64,000 bases of DNA from Anaerolineales bacterium (GCA_015075625.1 JABTTZ010000001.1:1364001-1428000); one strand, 5' to 3'; positions 46,321-55,649 are shown, counted from the first letter of the stretch. Made by a program: numbers and translations. The notes: generated by a model not told the origin, from the sequence alone.

Positions 46321-48177
46321 GTGATTCAAAAACGCGATGATGTGCGTAATGTGGCGATCATTGCCCATGTTGATCATGGGAAAACAACGCTCGTAGATGG
46401 TATGTTGAAACAAGCGAAGGTCTTCCGCACAGCGGAGAGCGCCGCCGCCGCCGGGGAACGTATCCTCGATAGCAACCCCCTTGAGCGCGAGCGGGGCATT
46501 ACGATCTTGGCGAAGAATACCGCCGTGACATGGAACGGCATCAAGATCAACATTGTCGATACGCCCGGACACGCCGACTTCGGCGGCGAGGTGGAGCGCA
46601 TCCTGAACATGGTCGATGGGGCGCTTTTACTCGTTGATGCCGTTGAGGGTCCCATGCCGCAGACACGCTTTGTGCTGCGTAAGGCGTTGGGGATGGGCTT
46701 GCGCGTAGTCGTCGTGATCAATAAGGTGGATCGCGCCTTTGCCCGTGTTGAGGAAGTCCTCAACGAGACATTCGACCTTTTTATCGAACTCGGCGCGAAC
46801 GACGAACAGGCGAGTTTTCCCGTCGTCTATGCCATTGGTCTGGCGGGGCGGGCGGGCATGACCGCCAACACGCTTGCCGACGATCTCACCCCCCTCTTTG
46901 AGACGATCTACCGCGAAATTCCTGCACCTATGGTCGATATGGACGCGCCCGCCCGTTTGCTGGTCACGAACCTTGAGTATGACAACTACAAGGGGCAGAT
47001 CGGCGTGGGGCGTTTACATTCAGGCGTCATTCGTAAGGGGATGAGCATCGTTCGCATTTCGCCCAGTGGGGAAAAGACGAACGGGCGCATTGAATACCTG
47101 TTCAGCTACCACAACCTAGCGAAAACAGAAGCTGCGGAAGTCCGTGCCGGGGATATTCTTGCCTTTGCCGGTATTGAGAATGTCGCCATCAGCGATACCC
47201 TTGCCGACCCCGCCGATCCGACGCCGCTGCCCCCCATCCGTGTCGAAGAACCGACGGTGCGCATGACCTTCGGCGTGAACACCTCACCCTTTTCCGGGCG
47301 CGAAGGGAAAAGTGGGTGGGGGACAAGCCGCCGCATTCGGCAGCGGCTCTACGATGAAATGCGTTCTAACCTTGCCCTGCGGGTGGAAGACGGCGAGACA
47401 GCAGATCGCTTTGTCGTCAATGGGCGCGGCGAACTGCACCTGAGCATCCTCATTGAGACGATGCGCCGCGAAGGGTTCGAGTTTGACGTGAGCAAGCCGG
47501 AAGTCATTTACCGCACCGATGCGGCAACGGGCGAAACGCTTGAACCGATGGAAGAAGTCCATGTCGAAGTTGCCGATAGCATGGTTGGCACGGTCATTGA
47601 ACTTCTCGGTGCGCGGCGCGGGAAGATGATCAACATGCACACCGAGAGCGGCACAACCTTCCTCACCTACATTGTCCCCACGCGGGGCTTGCTTGGTTTC
47701 CGCCCCCATTTCATGCGGGCAACCAGCGGAATGGGACAGGTACACAGCCTCTTTCATGGCTATGAGTCATTTTTAGGGGCAATGCCCGGACGTCAGTTTG
47801 GCAGCCTTGTGGCATGGGAAGATGGTACATCGAGCAGCTATGGCTTGGAAAACGCCCAACCACGCGGGACTCTGTTCATCGGACCCGGTGTCGATGTTTA
47901 CGAGGGGATGGTTGTCGGTGAGCATATCCGCACGGAAGACCTTGCCGTAAATGTGGCAAAGGCAAAACACCTGACGAATGTTCGTTCTTCTGGCGGCGAA
48001 AAGGCGTGGAGTCTCACCCCGCCGCGTAACCTGAGCTTGGAAGACTGTCTCGAATTCCTTGCCGAGGACGAACTTTTGGAAGTGACACCCCAATCCCTGC
48101 GGATTCGGAAGCGCATCCTGAACAACGAAGAACGCCAGAAAGAGTGGAAGCGGCGCGAAAAGATGATCGCGGGGTAG
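46321..48177 (+). CDS. typA: Ribosome-associated translational GTPase TypA/BipA
   Basis: 618 residues. G1 AHVDHGKTT is near residue 15, with the TypA effector region [14 protein letters not shown]3 [14 protein letters not shown] and G4 NKVD. C-terminal EF-G-like domains end in the TypA-specific [17 protein letters not shown] and [10 protein letters not shown]. It binds ribosomes and is important for assembly and growth under stress. The GTG at 46321 is chosen because it gives the family start [15 protein letters not shown] and GAGG lies five bases upstream; a GTG at 46315 overlaps that site. A compound hairpin follows the stop codon. Confidence 0.95.
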   Translation: MIQKRDDVRNVAIIAHVDHGKTTLVDGMLKQAKVFRTAESAAAAGERILDSNPLERERGITILAKNTAVTWNGIKINIVDTPGHADFGGEVERILNMVDGALLLVDAVEGPMPQTRFVLRKALGMGLRVVVVINKVDRAFARVEEVLNETFDLFIELGANDEQASFPVVYAIGLAGRAGMTANTLADDLTPLFETIYREIPAPMVDMDAPARLLVTNLEYDNYKGQIGVGRLHSGVIRKGMSIVRISPSGEKTNGRIEYLFSYHNLAKTEAAEVRAGDILAFAGIENVAISDTLADPADPTPLPPIRVEEPTVRMTFGVNTSPFSGREGKSGWGTSRRIRQRLYDEMRSNLALRVEDGETADRFVVNGRGELHLSILIETMRREGFEFDVSKPEVIYRTDAATGETLEPMEEVHVEVADSMVGTVIELLGARRGKMINMHTESGTTFLTYIVPTRGLLGFRPHFMRATSGMGQVHSLFHGYESFLGAMPGRQFGSLVAWEDGTSSSYGLENAQPRGTLFIGPGVDVYEGMVVGEHIRTEDLAVNVAKAKHLTNVRSSGGEKAWSLTPPRNLSLEDCLEFLAEDELLEVTPQSLRIRKRILNNEERQKEWKRREKMIAG

Positions 48178-48191
48178 TAACCCCCGCCGCA

Positions 48192-48246
48192 CCGTAGGGG
48201 CGCCCCCTGGGGCGTCCATGCCTACGACCCCGCCCGAAAGGACGGG
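48192..48246 (+). repeat. R3 hairpin plus second hairpin after typA
   Basis: CCGTAGGGGCGCCCCCTGGG plus GCGTCC, followed by CCCCGCCCGAAAGGACGGGG, directly after typA. The pair could act as a terminator, though neither has a U-tract. Another R3-type hairpin (CGTAGGGACGCCCTACAGAG) lies at 48627-48652. Confidence 0.55.
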
Positions 48247-48274
48247 GCTGAGTCGTGGATAGACGCCCTCACCG

Positions 48275-48565
48275 CTAGGCGTTTATTTCCTCATTGCCAA
48301 TGCTGAACATCGCCCCTAAATCGTCTGGGGAGTAGGTTTTGAAGGCGATCAGCGTCTCCGTCCGCATGATGTGCGGCACAGCGCGGATATTTCCGGCGAT
48401 CACTTCGGCAATCTGTTCGTTTGTTTCGGTGCGGACGATAGCAACAAGATCAAACTGACCGGCAACCGAAAATACCTCACTAATGCCCTTTACTTTCAGT
48501 AAATGGTGGGCAACATCCTCCACGCGGGCGCGTTCCACCGTGATCAAAACAATGGCGGCAACCAT
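48275..48565 (-). CDS. Stand-alone RAM (Lrp/AsnC effector-binding) domain protein
   Basis: 96 residues from the ATG at 48565, which has GGAG about eight bases upstream. The sequence (AAIVLITVERARVEDVAHHL, GQFDLVAIVR, IMRTETLIAF) is a complete ferredoxin-like RAM domain, the amino-acid-binding part of Lrp regulators, with no DNA-binding helix-turn-helix. Such proteins form ring oligomers and may modulate full-length Lrp proteins or act as small-molecule sensors. It is convergent with typA. Target and ligand are unknown. Confidence 0.85.
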   Translation of the reverse strand: MVAAIVLITVERARVEDVAHHLLKVKGISEVFSVAGQFDLVAIVRTETNEQIAEVIAGNIRAVPHIMRTETLIAFKTYSPDDLGAMFSIGNEEINA

Positions 48566-48691
48566 AGAGAAAACTCCTTTCTTCGCTGGCATTAAGTATA
48601 GCGTGGCTCAGCCTGCGCTATAATCCCGTAGGGACGCCCTACAGAGCGTCGGCTGATTGAAGCATTATGAACACCAAGAAATCATTCATTT

Positions 48692-49966
48692 ATGCGTATT
48701 CGCGTTGAAGGACGCCGCCCCCTACGCGGCACATACCATATTTCCGCCAACACAAACGCCGCCATTGCCCTGATCACAGCGGCAATGCTTTCCCCGACGC
48801 CCGTCAGTCTGGTTGGGCTACCGGACACGGTGGGCGTGGGTGTCCTCCTTGAGGTTGCCGGAACGCTTGGGCTGACGACGGAAGCTAACGGCGCGGTGAC
48901 GACGCTGCACACCCCAGAGATGATCGGGCGGGCGCTCTCACGGGAGCATACCGATGCCCTCAGCGGGACGTTTCTGCTCATCGCTCCCATTTTGGCGCGG
49001 CGGCGGCACGCCCGCATGACAATTGATTACCCGCTCAGCCGCCTTCACCCCCATTTGCGGGCGCTGCGCGATCTCGGCGTGGGGATCACCATGGATGGCG
49101 GCGTGATCGACCTGAAAGCAGCGGTATGGAAACAGAAAGAGATCGTCCTGAGCCAAGCGAGCGTCACCGCCACCGTGCTGACGGCGATTTTAGCGGCGGC
49201 ACTCGGTGAGCAAACGACAATTCGCCATGCGGCGTGCGAACCGCACGTTGTCGATGCGCTGCTGCTCTTGGGGCAGATGGGCGCACGGATTGAGGGCGCG
49301 GGGTCAAACCTCGTCACCATTTATGGGCGCGGCGGGAAGGACGATCTCGCCTTTGATGGGGCGCCGTTCCCGATCACGCCCGATCATATTGAGGCGGCAA
49401 GTGTGGCGGCGCTTGCCGTTCTTTCCGGCGGCTGGCTGACCATTGAAGGGACGCGCCGCCGCGACATGAAGGTGATCACCCCCGTCTACGAGCGGCTTGG
49501 CGTGCAGCTTGGCGTCAGCGAGGACGCCCTGAACGTACCCGCCCACGATCAGTTGCGGCTCTCCGCCCGTGACGAAGATGTGGATGTCGCTGTCGAATCT
49601 GCCCCCTGGTATGGCTTCCCCTCCGATTTGATCGGTATGGCGACGGTGATCGCCACCCAAGCACAAGGGACGGTCTTGATCCACGAAAAACTCTACAGCA
49701 ACCGCCTGCTCTTTGTGGATAAGCTGAACGCGATGGGAGCGCAAATCGTCCTGTGCGACCCGCACCGCGCCATTGTGATTGGCGGGACGCGCCTGAACGC
49801 GGATTACATTGATAACCCCGACGCCCGCATCGGCTTGGCGATGTTGGGGGCGGCGTTTGCGGCGGAGGGCGAGACGGTGATCGATACTGCCGAGGCGTTT
49901 GAGCGCACCTTTGACCACGTGCTGGATAAACTCGTCGCCGTCGGCGCGGGGATTCGGAGGGGGTAA
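48692..49966 (+). CDS. MurA/EPSP-synthase-family protein lacking the usual catalytic residues
   Basis: 424 residues with the inside-out alpha/beta barrel layout of enolpyruvyl transferases. Conserved structural segments are TNAAIALITAAML, the hinge ESAPWYGFPSDL (matching the MurA APxxGFPTD loop with its Asp) and IHEKLYSNRLLFVDKLNAMG. The Lys-Asn pair of the usual GAKNAAL motif reads TN here (SANTNAA). The loop that normally carries the catalytic Cys (GGCxIGxRP) reads DYPLSRLHPH, with no Cys or Asp. It is therefore a divergent paralogue that may bind a nucleotide sugar without the standard transfer. Its 3' end is duplicated 600 bp downstream. Confidence 0.75.
   Translation: MRIRVEGRRPLRGTYHISANTNAAIALITAAMLSPTPVSLVGLPDTVGVGVLLEVAGTLGLTTEANGAVTTLHTPEMIGRALSREHTDALSGTFLLIAPILARRRHARMTIDYPLSRLHPHLRALRDLGVGITMDGGVIDLKAAVWKQKEIVLSQASVTATVLTAILAAALGEQTTIRHAACEPHVVDALLLLGQMGARIEGAGSNLVTIYGRGGKDDLAFDGAPFPITPDHIEAASVAALAVLSGGWLTIEGTRRRDMKVITPVYERLGVQLGVSEDALNVPAHDQLRLSARDEDVDVAVESAPWYGFPSDLIGMATVIATQAQGTVLIHEKLYSNRLLFVDKLNAMGAQIVLCDPHRAIVIGGTRLNADYIDNPDARIGLAMLGAAFAAEGETVIDTAEAFERTFDHVLDKLVAVGAGIRRG
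49937..49966 (+). repeat. Direct repeat, left copy
   Basis: GCCGTCGGCGCGGGGATTCG, then GAGGGGGTAA, forms the end of the MurA-like gene. It matches 50552-50578 apart from a three-base gap and two changes. Confidence 0.8.
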
Positions 49967-49972
49967 ACAAAC

Positions 49973-50308
49973 GTGCCTGATTCCCCAGAAATTCTCCGAA
50001 CGGTGTTGTCTCACTTTGGGAATACAATTCGCATCACACAACGGCAGTGGACGCACATCACTGAAGCGCATGATTACATGGCGGGAAATCTCGATAAAGT
50101 GGTGGAGACGATTGCTGAACCATCGCGGATCATTCAAGGCACTGAGGACGAATCATTGGCGCTGCGAGAGTAGGAATCCACCAACATCACTCGCAAAACA
50201 GCGGTGGTGATCTATCGGGATGTTCCCAATGGATTTGTGATCACCGCCTATTTTACCTCCAAGCCAGAGAAAACAGAGCGAAAAGGGGTACGTCTGTGGA
50301 CGAAGTAA
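49973..50308 (+). pseudogene. Toxin-like DUF4258/PBECR-type gene broken by an in-frame TAG
   Basis: A GTG-started frame of 111 codons with a TAG at 50171-50173 after codon 66. The two halves read as one small protein: ITQRQWTHITEAHDYMAG and IAEPSRIIQGTEDE before the stop, then TAVVIYRDVPNGFVITAYFT and PEKTERKGVRLWTK after it. This layout resembles small DUF4258/PBECR-like RNase toxins that often precede a DUF2283 gene. The shared frame implies one nonsense mutation, readthrough or a sequencing error. The frame overlaps the DUF2283 start by 13 bp. Family assignment is by pattern only. Confidence 0.6.
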
Positions 50309-50538
50309 GCCACCTTCCCGCCTTAACACGAGAACTTCTTGCCTTATCCAAACGGCAGGTTTGGACAGATTACGATGAAGATGCTGATGTCCTCTACATC
50401 AGTTTTCGCAAACCACAGCAAGCCAACGACAGCATCTTGGAAGATGATGGCAATATCTATCACTATGATCATGATGAACTGGTTGGGATCACCGTCTTGA
50501 ATGCTTCCAAATGGCGAGACGCCAGCCCATTGGGATAA
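50296..50538 (+). CDS. DUF2283 protein, putative antitoxin
   Basis: 80 residues. The DUF2283 hallmark YDEDADVLYISF is at about 35-46, followed by DDGNIYHYDHDELVGITVLN. DUF2283 proteins are usually found beside DUF4258 genes and are considered likely antitoxins. The GTG at 50296 lies inside the end of the broken toxin-like frame, a coupled arrangement. It has no terminator before the restriction-modification gene, which faces it on the opposite strand. Confidence 0.75.
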   Translation: MDEVSHLPALTRELLALSKRQVWTDYDEDADVLYISFRKPQQANDSILEDDGNIYHYDHDELVGITVLNASKWRDASPLG

Positions 50539-50551
50539 AACGATTATAGAT

Positions 50552-50578
50552 GCCGTCGCGGGGATTCGGAGGGGCTAA
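50552..50578 (+). repeat. Direct repeat, right copy
   Basis: GCCGTCGCGGGGATTCGGAG, then GGGCTAA. It overlaps the stop codon of the Type IIG gene and repeats the end of the MurA-like gene. Confidence 0.8.
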
Positions 50579-53500
50579 GACGCCTCTATGAGCGCGATTT
50601 CCTCCGCGCTTACATCGTAAAGCCGATAAACATGCTGATCGATCTGGGCATCAAAACTAGCGATCTGCCGCTCAAGATGCTCTATGTCGTGGGGGGTGCG
50701 GGCGGCGGCGCGTTGACGGTGGAGGTCAAGCATCTGATCAACAAGGGTGACAATCTCATCGTGGGCAGTGCGCTCTGCACGATTTTTCATGTCAATTGTG
50801 TGGATCGGGAGGTGCTTGATATAGCGTGATTCGTAGCTGAAATAGCCGCCGCGCATGGGCGACGATGTTTGATGAATGAACCATTGCAAGAGTTTACTGT
50901 TAAGCAATGCCAAAATATAGCTGCGGGAATAGTCAGGCAAAACCAAAATGCCATAACCACCCGCTGTTCCCCCGGTGAAAAAATAGTCTCCCGTAACATC
51001 CAACGAATAGGAGGCTCGTGCCGCAATATCCGGCGTGAAAATTTTAGGAAGTCCAATCACATCTAATGCCTGATTGCGACTGTATCGATACCAATTGCGA
51101 TCTTGTAATTGTCCACGTTCCCGGTTTTCGAGTGGTTTTCGGTGTGCTTTGAGGTATGCCCATGTCAACGGGTAGCGCGTTTTGAGCGTTGCCTCATCAA
51201 TCAGGGAGGCTCGTTCACCCTCTTTCGCCATATAGGGAAACAAAATAAGACGGTTTGTTTTGGTAAGTGAATACCGTTTGCTATCGCCACTTTTTACCAA
51301 TGGATGAAACAACTCCGGTTCAACCCAATACATTTCAGTGTTATGGGGAGAATATATCTTGATACGGTCTGTTTCCCGCACCCGCTCTTCCACAATGTAA
51401 ATTGAATCAGCGCTCGTTTTGATCCCTTGAAAAATACGACTCGTGACAGTTTCTAATTTCACAGGCATCGACTTTAACCGTTCCAGCAAGCCCGCCAACC
51501 CGCCAACGTTGAACGTCCATTCCTTCGCCGTCACTGTGCTTGCTGGAATCGTCCCTTCAGCCCTTGCCTTGCCGCTCTCTCGCCATTCAGTGAGATCATT
51601 CACACGGGCGAACTCAAACGACTCCTGCCCGCCTTTTTCCAAAAATAGCAAACAGGTATAGGTCGTTGCCCCGGTAAACACTTGCTGATCGCCAAAATGG
51701 ATGATCTTGGCAAGGTGCTTTCCCTCGCTCAGGATTGCCCGCAAGGGTTCGCCATATTGGGCATTGAAGAACTTATGGGGGAGGATGTAGCCTAAGCGCC
51801 CGCGCTCGTTCAGTAACCCCAATGCACGCTCCACAAAGGCAACGTAAACATCAAAGTTGCCGCGCCCCGCCGCCCGAAAGTGTGTGCTGTAAAACGCCGC
51901 TTCATCGGGGGCATATTCGATCATTGCCTGAATACGAATGTAGGGTGGGTTGCCGATCACGGCATCAAAGCCGCCCGCCGCGCTGAAGATCGTCGGGAAT
52001 GATCCTTGCCAGTTGAAGGTATTCACCCGTCGCCGCACGGCATCAGAAAGCGCTCGGTGGGCAGGGTCAGCGTAAAAGGCATCGTCAATAAGGGCGTTTC
52101 CGCACTGAATGTTCCGCCCCAAATCGGGCAGGGCGCGTTCGCGGTGGCGGCGCAAGCGATCCGAGATCGTCTCGTTCGTCTCCCCTTCTAGGACTTGAAG
52201 GAGGAGTGAGAGTTTCGTCGTCTCTACCGCTTGTTCGTCAATGTCCACGCCATACAGGGAGTTGAGGACGATCTGTTTGCGTACATCGATGGTCAAGACG
52301 CGCTCCCCGCCGAGGAGGGTCATCTTGTTCAAGCGGTTGTCGGGATCGTTCGTCAGATACCAGTCCCGATACCAATTCAAGAGAAATTGGTATGCCCCAA
52401 TGAGAAACGACCCTGACCCACAGGCGGGGTCAACAATCCGCAAGGTGGCGGCGCTCTCCGGTGTTTTCCCCACCAAGAGCGGCAGGAGCGTTTCCCGTAC
52501 AACCCCCTCCACAATGTACGTCGGCGTGTAGTACACACCTCCGGCGTGACGCACCTCTGGTTTGTCTTCAATGGCGACGATCCGCCCGCCGTTCGTTTTC
52601 GGCGTGATAGTGATCACTTTGCCGAGGAATTGCTCGTAGACTTGCCCCAAAATTTCGATGGGCATGACAGCAAAAGCGTAGGGGCTATCATAGAGGCTGG
52701 TGATAATTTCTTTGAGCGGGGTATCGTCCATGTGGAGCGCGAGCGTCAGCGTGTCGGGTTGTTCGTTCTGCCCCTTTTCTGCCTCAAAATGGAACAACCC
52801 AGAATTGTAGCGACGATCCGCATTCTTAAAGAGATCGCGCAACCGATCATAAATGTTTCCGCCGTTCACCAGTGCCAACAAACGTCCGTAGTCCTCAATG
52901 GCGCGTGCCTCGCAAATGCGCAGAAAGATGATCCGGTCAATGGTCATTTGAATGGCGTAATTCACATCCCGTTGGCTGAGGTCGGGATGCCACTGCACGA
53001 GGGTATCTGCCAAGCGGGAACGCCACTGTTCAATCTCACGGAGAAACGCCTTATCGACAGGAATCGTGCCGCGTGGGGGGGCTTGTTCGGCGGCAAAACG
53101 CTCCAGCGACCCCTTCAGCACTGCCTCGCGGGAGAATAAGGCGGCGATCTCATCCCACGTTTCGGAGTATTCGTCAAAGGTGTAGTAGGCGTAGCGCCCT
53201 TTCGTCGCCGGATCGCGCCGCCCCGGTTTCAGGCGGCAATCGTAAATGGCGAATTCTTCAAAATCAGTCAGGATGCACAGTGGCAACCCTGCTGACCAAC
53301 CATAACTACGCAATTGGAAGGCAGATTCCGTGTTTTCTTTTAGGTAGATGGCGGGCTTCTTCGCTTCGACAAAAAATTTGCGCGTCCGTCCGATCCGAAA
53401 CGCATAATCCGGCGCTTTGAGCGCCTCGCCCACTTTGATCGCGTCTTCGTGAATCACATCTTTTTCGTCAGGGGATGCGCCCCGTTCATTTGCCACGTCC

Positions 53501-53634
53501 CACCCCAACGCCTTGAAAAGGGGATCGAGGAATTCCCGCCGGAGTTCGGTCTCTTTGTACTGCCCGCTTTTGTAGCGTTCGCGGTAGTCGGCAAAGCGGG
53601 TGACAAGCGTAGCAATGTCGGGGGGAATGGACAT
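50575..53634 (-). CDS. Type IIG (Eco57I-like) restriction-modification enzyme
   Basis: 1019 residues in a single chain. The N-terminal domain has a PD-(D/E)xK nuclease core: PDYAFRI (Asp76) and FVEAKKPAIY (Glu90, Lys92). A helical connector runs to about 360. The N6-adenine methyltransferase has motif I VDPACGSGSF (401-410) and motif IV IGNPPYIRIQ (NPPY 562-565). Residues about 690-1019 are a TaqI-like target-recognition domain. It should cut and methylate one asymmetric site without partner genes. The frame is intact, so it is probably active. Its stop lies within the direct repeat bracketing the toxin cassette. Confidence 0.92.
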   Translation of the reverse strand: MSIPPDIATLVTRFADYRERYKSGQYKETELRREFLDPLFKALGWDVANERGASPDEKDVIHEDAIKVGEALKAPDYAFRIGRTRKFFVEAKKPAIYLKENTESAFQLRSYGWSAGLPLCILTDFEEFAIYDCRLKPGRRDPATKGRYAYYTFDEYSETWDEIAALFSREAVLKGSLERFAAEQAPPRGTIPVDKAFLREIEQWRSRLADTLVQWHPDLSQRDVNYAIQMTIDRIIFLRICEARAIEDYGRLLALVNGGNIYDRLRDLFKNADRRYNSGLFHFEAEKGQNEQPDTLTLALHMDDTPLKEIITSLYDSPYAFAVMPIEILGQVYEQFLGKVITITPKTNGGRIVAIEDKPEVRHAGGVYYTPTYIVEGVVRETLLPLLVGKTPESAATLRIVDPACGSGSFLIGAYQFLLNWYRDWYLTNDPDNRLNKMTLLGGERVLTIDVRKQIVLNSLYGVDIDEQAVETTKLSLLLQVLEGETNETISDRLRRHRERALPDLGRNIQCGNALIDDAFYADPAHRALSDAVRRRVNTFNWQGSFPTIFSAAGGFDAVIGNPPYIRIQAMIEYAPDEAAFYSTHFRAAGRGNFDVYVAFVERALGLLNERGRLGYILPHKFFNAQYGEPLRAILSEGKHLAKIIHFGDQQVFTGATTYTCLLFLEKGGQESFEFARVNDLTEWRESGKARAEGTIPASTVTAKEWTFNVGGLAGLLERLKSMPVKLETVTSRIFQGIKTSADSIYIVEERVRETDRIKIYSPHNTEMYWVEPELFHPLVKSGDSKRYSLTKTNRLILFPYMAKEGERASLIDEATLKTRYPLTWAYLKAHRKPLENRERGQLQDRNWYRYSRNQALDVIGLPKIFTPDIAARASYSLDVTGDYFFTGGTAGGYGILVLPDYSRSYILALLNSKLLQWFIHQTSSPMRGGYFSYESRYIKHLPIHTIDMKNRAERTAHDEIVTLVDQMLDLHRQRAAARTPHDIEHLERQIASFDAQIDQHVYRLYDVSAEEIALIEAS

Positions 53635-53831
53635 AACAGCAATGCCTTTAGTGGGGTGAATGAACGTCCCAACCAGTGTACATTATTTTAGGGTGCTTTA
53701 TGGTCGAGATGCTTTCAATAGGATACTAACACCCCACTGTCTAGTAGTCCATCAGGAAGGCAACCATAGAATGAGACAACCCCAAGCCTCAATACCATCT
53801 CATTACACATTCGTATCCAAAACATAACGGG

Positions 53832-54098
53832 TCATGAGTGATCCGACCCTAGATCGCGTTTGGGCAGGCGAAAGCGAGAGGCACGTAAATCAGCCGCGAA
53901 CTCATCCCACCACACACTGGGGGTCGGATCAGGATCAGCATCCCAACTTGCCAAAAGCGCTTTGATACGTTCGTCCTGAGGGGTATCTTCTACCGAAGCC
54001 AACACAGCCTCCCATAAGGACAGTGGAAGTTGCACCACCGGATTCCCCTCGCTGTCGGTGGTGATGTGTGCTGCCCGTTGCAGCGTTTGTTTATCCAT
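53832..54098 (-). CDS. Small antitoxin-like protein
   Basis: 88 residues. The N-terminal half (TDSEGNPVVQLPLSLWEAVL) resembles the short beta-strand-helix pattern of prevent-host-death-type antitoxins. The C-terminal half is acidic and then basic (ASWDADPDPTPSVWWDEFAA, then RASRFRLPKRD). No toxin-like gene is visible on either side; the 150 bp before moeA hold only a short unsupported frame. It may be an orphan antitoxin or an unrelated small protein. Confidence 0.5.
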   Translation of the reverse strand: MDKQTLQRAAHITTDSEGNPVVQLPLSLWEAVLASVEDTPQDERIKALLASWDADPDPTPSVWWDEFAADLRASRFRLPKRDLGSDHS

Positions 54099-54246
54099 CT
54101 CAGACCACCTCCACCGTAATCATTTTTGTCTTGCCGCCACCCTTTCTCTTCCTGACTGTCGCGTTTTATCATATCCTAAAATGCCCAACTCGTGGGAAGC
54201 CGCACACACCTGTGGGATAATAGGCATCTTTCGAGGGAAATAAACC

Positions 54247-55491
54247 ATGTACAGTGTTGAACAAGCCCTTGCCCACATCCTCGCCGCGCTGACGCCGCTC
54301 CCCGCCGAAACGCTCCCGCTGGCGGGGGCGCACATTGGGCGCATCCTCGCCGCAGACATCGGCAGTGATGACGATCTCCCGCCCTTCGATAACAGCAGCA
54401 TGGACGGTTACGCCCTAATCGCGGCGGACACCGCCGACGCCGGACGAGAAACCCCCGTCACCCTCCGCGTTGCTGCCGATATTCCCGCCGGAACGTATTC
54501 CGAACGCCGCATCGGGCGCGGGGAGGCGGCGCGAATCATGACCGGAGCGCCGCTCCCTCCGGGCGCTGATGCGGTGATCCCCGTCGAGGAGACGGATACG
54601 CCTCCCGCCCAACATGCCCCTATCGGAGAACCACCTCCCGAAACGGTGCAGATTTACAGCAAAGCAGACGCCGGCGCGTATGTCCGGCGGCGCGGGGAGG
54701 ACATGCGGGCGGGGCAAATCGTCTTGCGGGCAGGGCGGCGTTTGCGTCCAGCCGATATAGGGGCGTTGGCGGGGATGGGCGCTGCCGCCGTCCCCCTCGT
54801 CCGCCAACCGCGTGTGGCGATTCTTTCGACGGGCGATGAACTGCTCACCCCCGATCAGCCGCTGACCCCCGGTAAAATTCGTGATATGAACGGCTATGCG
54901 CTGGCGGCGGCGGTAATCGCCCTCGGCGGGGTGGCGCTCCAACTGCCCATCGCCCGCGATACGGTGGCGGCGGTACGCGCCCGTCTGGAGGATGCCCGCG
55001 CCGCCTATGCCGATCTCATCCTGAGTTCGGCGGGTGTTTCGGTGGGCGCGTTCGATGCCGTGAAAACAGCGGTAGAGGCAGATGGGACGCTCAATTTTTG
55101 GAAGGTGAATATTCGCCCCGGCAAACCGCTTGCCTTTGGGCTGGTCGGCGGTGTGCCGTTCTTCGGCTTGCCGGGCAACCCGGTGAGCGCCCTCGTCACC
55201 TTTGATGTCTTTGTCCGCCCCGCACTGCTCATGATGATGGGCTTGCCCGCCGAGACGGGGATGAGCGAAGCAGAACTTGGAGAGCGCATGACGAGCGACG
55301 GACGGCGCACCTATGCCCGCGTTCGCCTTGAACGGCGCGAGGGGCGGCTGGTTGCCTACAGCACAGGCAGCCAAAGCTCCGGCGTGATCACCTCCCTCGT
55401 AGCAGCGGATGGCTTGTTGGTGCTTCCAGAAGGCGTCACCGATGCCCCCGTCGGGGCTGTTTTTCCGGTACGCCTCTTTGACGCGGGGTAA
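54247..55491 (+). CDS. moeA: Molybdopterin molybdenumtransferase MoeA
   Basis: 414 residues. MoeA inserts molybdate into adenylylated molybdopterin, the last step of molybdenum cofactor assembly. Recognisable blocks are DNSSMDGYALI (about 39-49), RIMTGAPLPPGADAVIPVEE, the MoCF-domain STGDELLTPDQPL, SSAGVSVGAFDAVK, VNIRPGKPLAFG and GLPGNPVSALVTFDVF. No other moa/mob/moe genes lie in the window. The GC content is high even for the region. The ATG at 54247 is preceded by a weak GAGGGAAATAAACC site. Confidence 0.94.
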   Translation: MYSVEQALAHILAALTPLPAETLPLAGAHIGRILAADIGSDDDLPPFDNSSMDGYALIAADTADAGRETPVTLRVAADIPAGTYSERRIGRGEAARIMTGAPLPPGADAVIPVEETDTPPAQHAPIGEPPPETVQIYSKADAGAYVRRRGEDMRAGQIVLRAGRRLRPADIGALAGMGAAAVPLVRQPRVAILSTGDELLTPDQPLTPGKIRDMNGYALAAAVIALGGVALQLPIARDTVAAVRARLEDARAAYADLILSSAGVSVGAFDAVKTAVEADGTLNFWKVNIRPGKPLAFGLVGGVPFFGLPGNPVSALVTFDVFVRPALLMMMGLPAETGMSEAELGERMTSDGRRTYARVRLERREGRLVAYSTGSQSSGVITSLVAADGLLVLPEGVTDAPVGAVFPVRLFDAG

Positions 55492-55506
55492 GCCCCCCCC
55501 CCGCAC

Positions 55507-55535
55507 CCCGTAGGGACGCGCTACAGCGCGTCCGC
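55507..55535 (+). repeat. R3-type hairpin after moeA
   Basis: CCCGTAGGGACGCGCTACAG plus CGCGTCC: GGACGCGC and GCGCGTCC form an 8-bp stem around TACA. It may terminate moeA. Confidence 0.6.
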
Positions 55536-55649
55536 GCCTCCCCGCACCGTTGGAATGCCCCCTCCGATTATGGATTCACAGCCAATTTCCCGTATAATCC
55601 TTCTTGTCTAGCATGTCTAGCACACCTAGCACGAGGATAGAGTGCGTCC

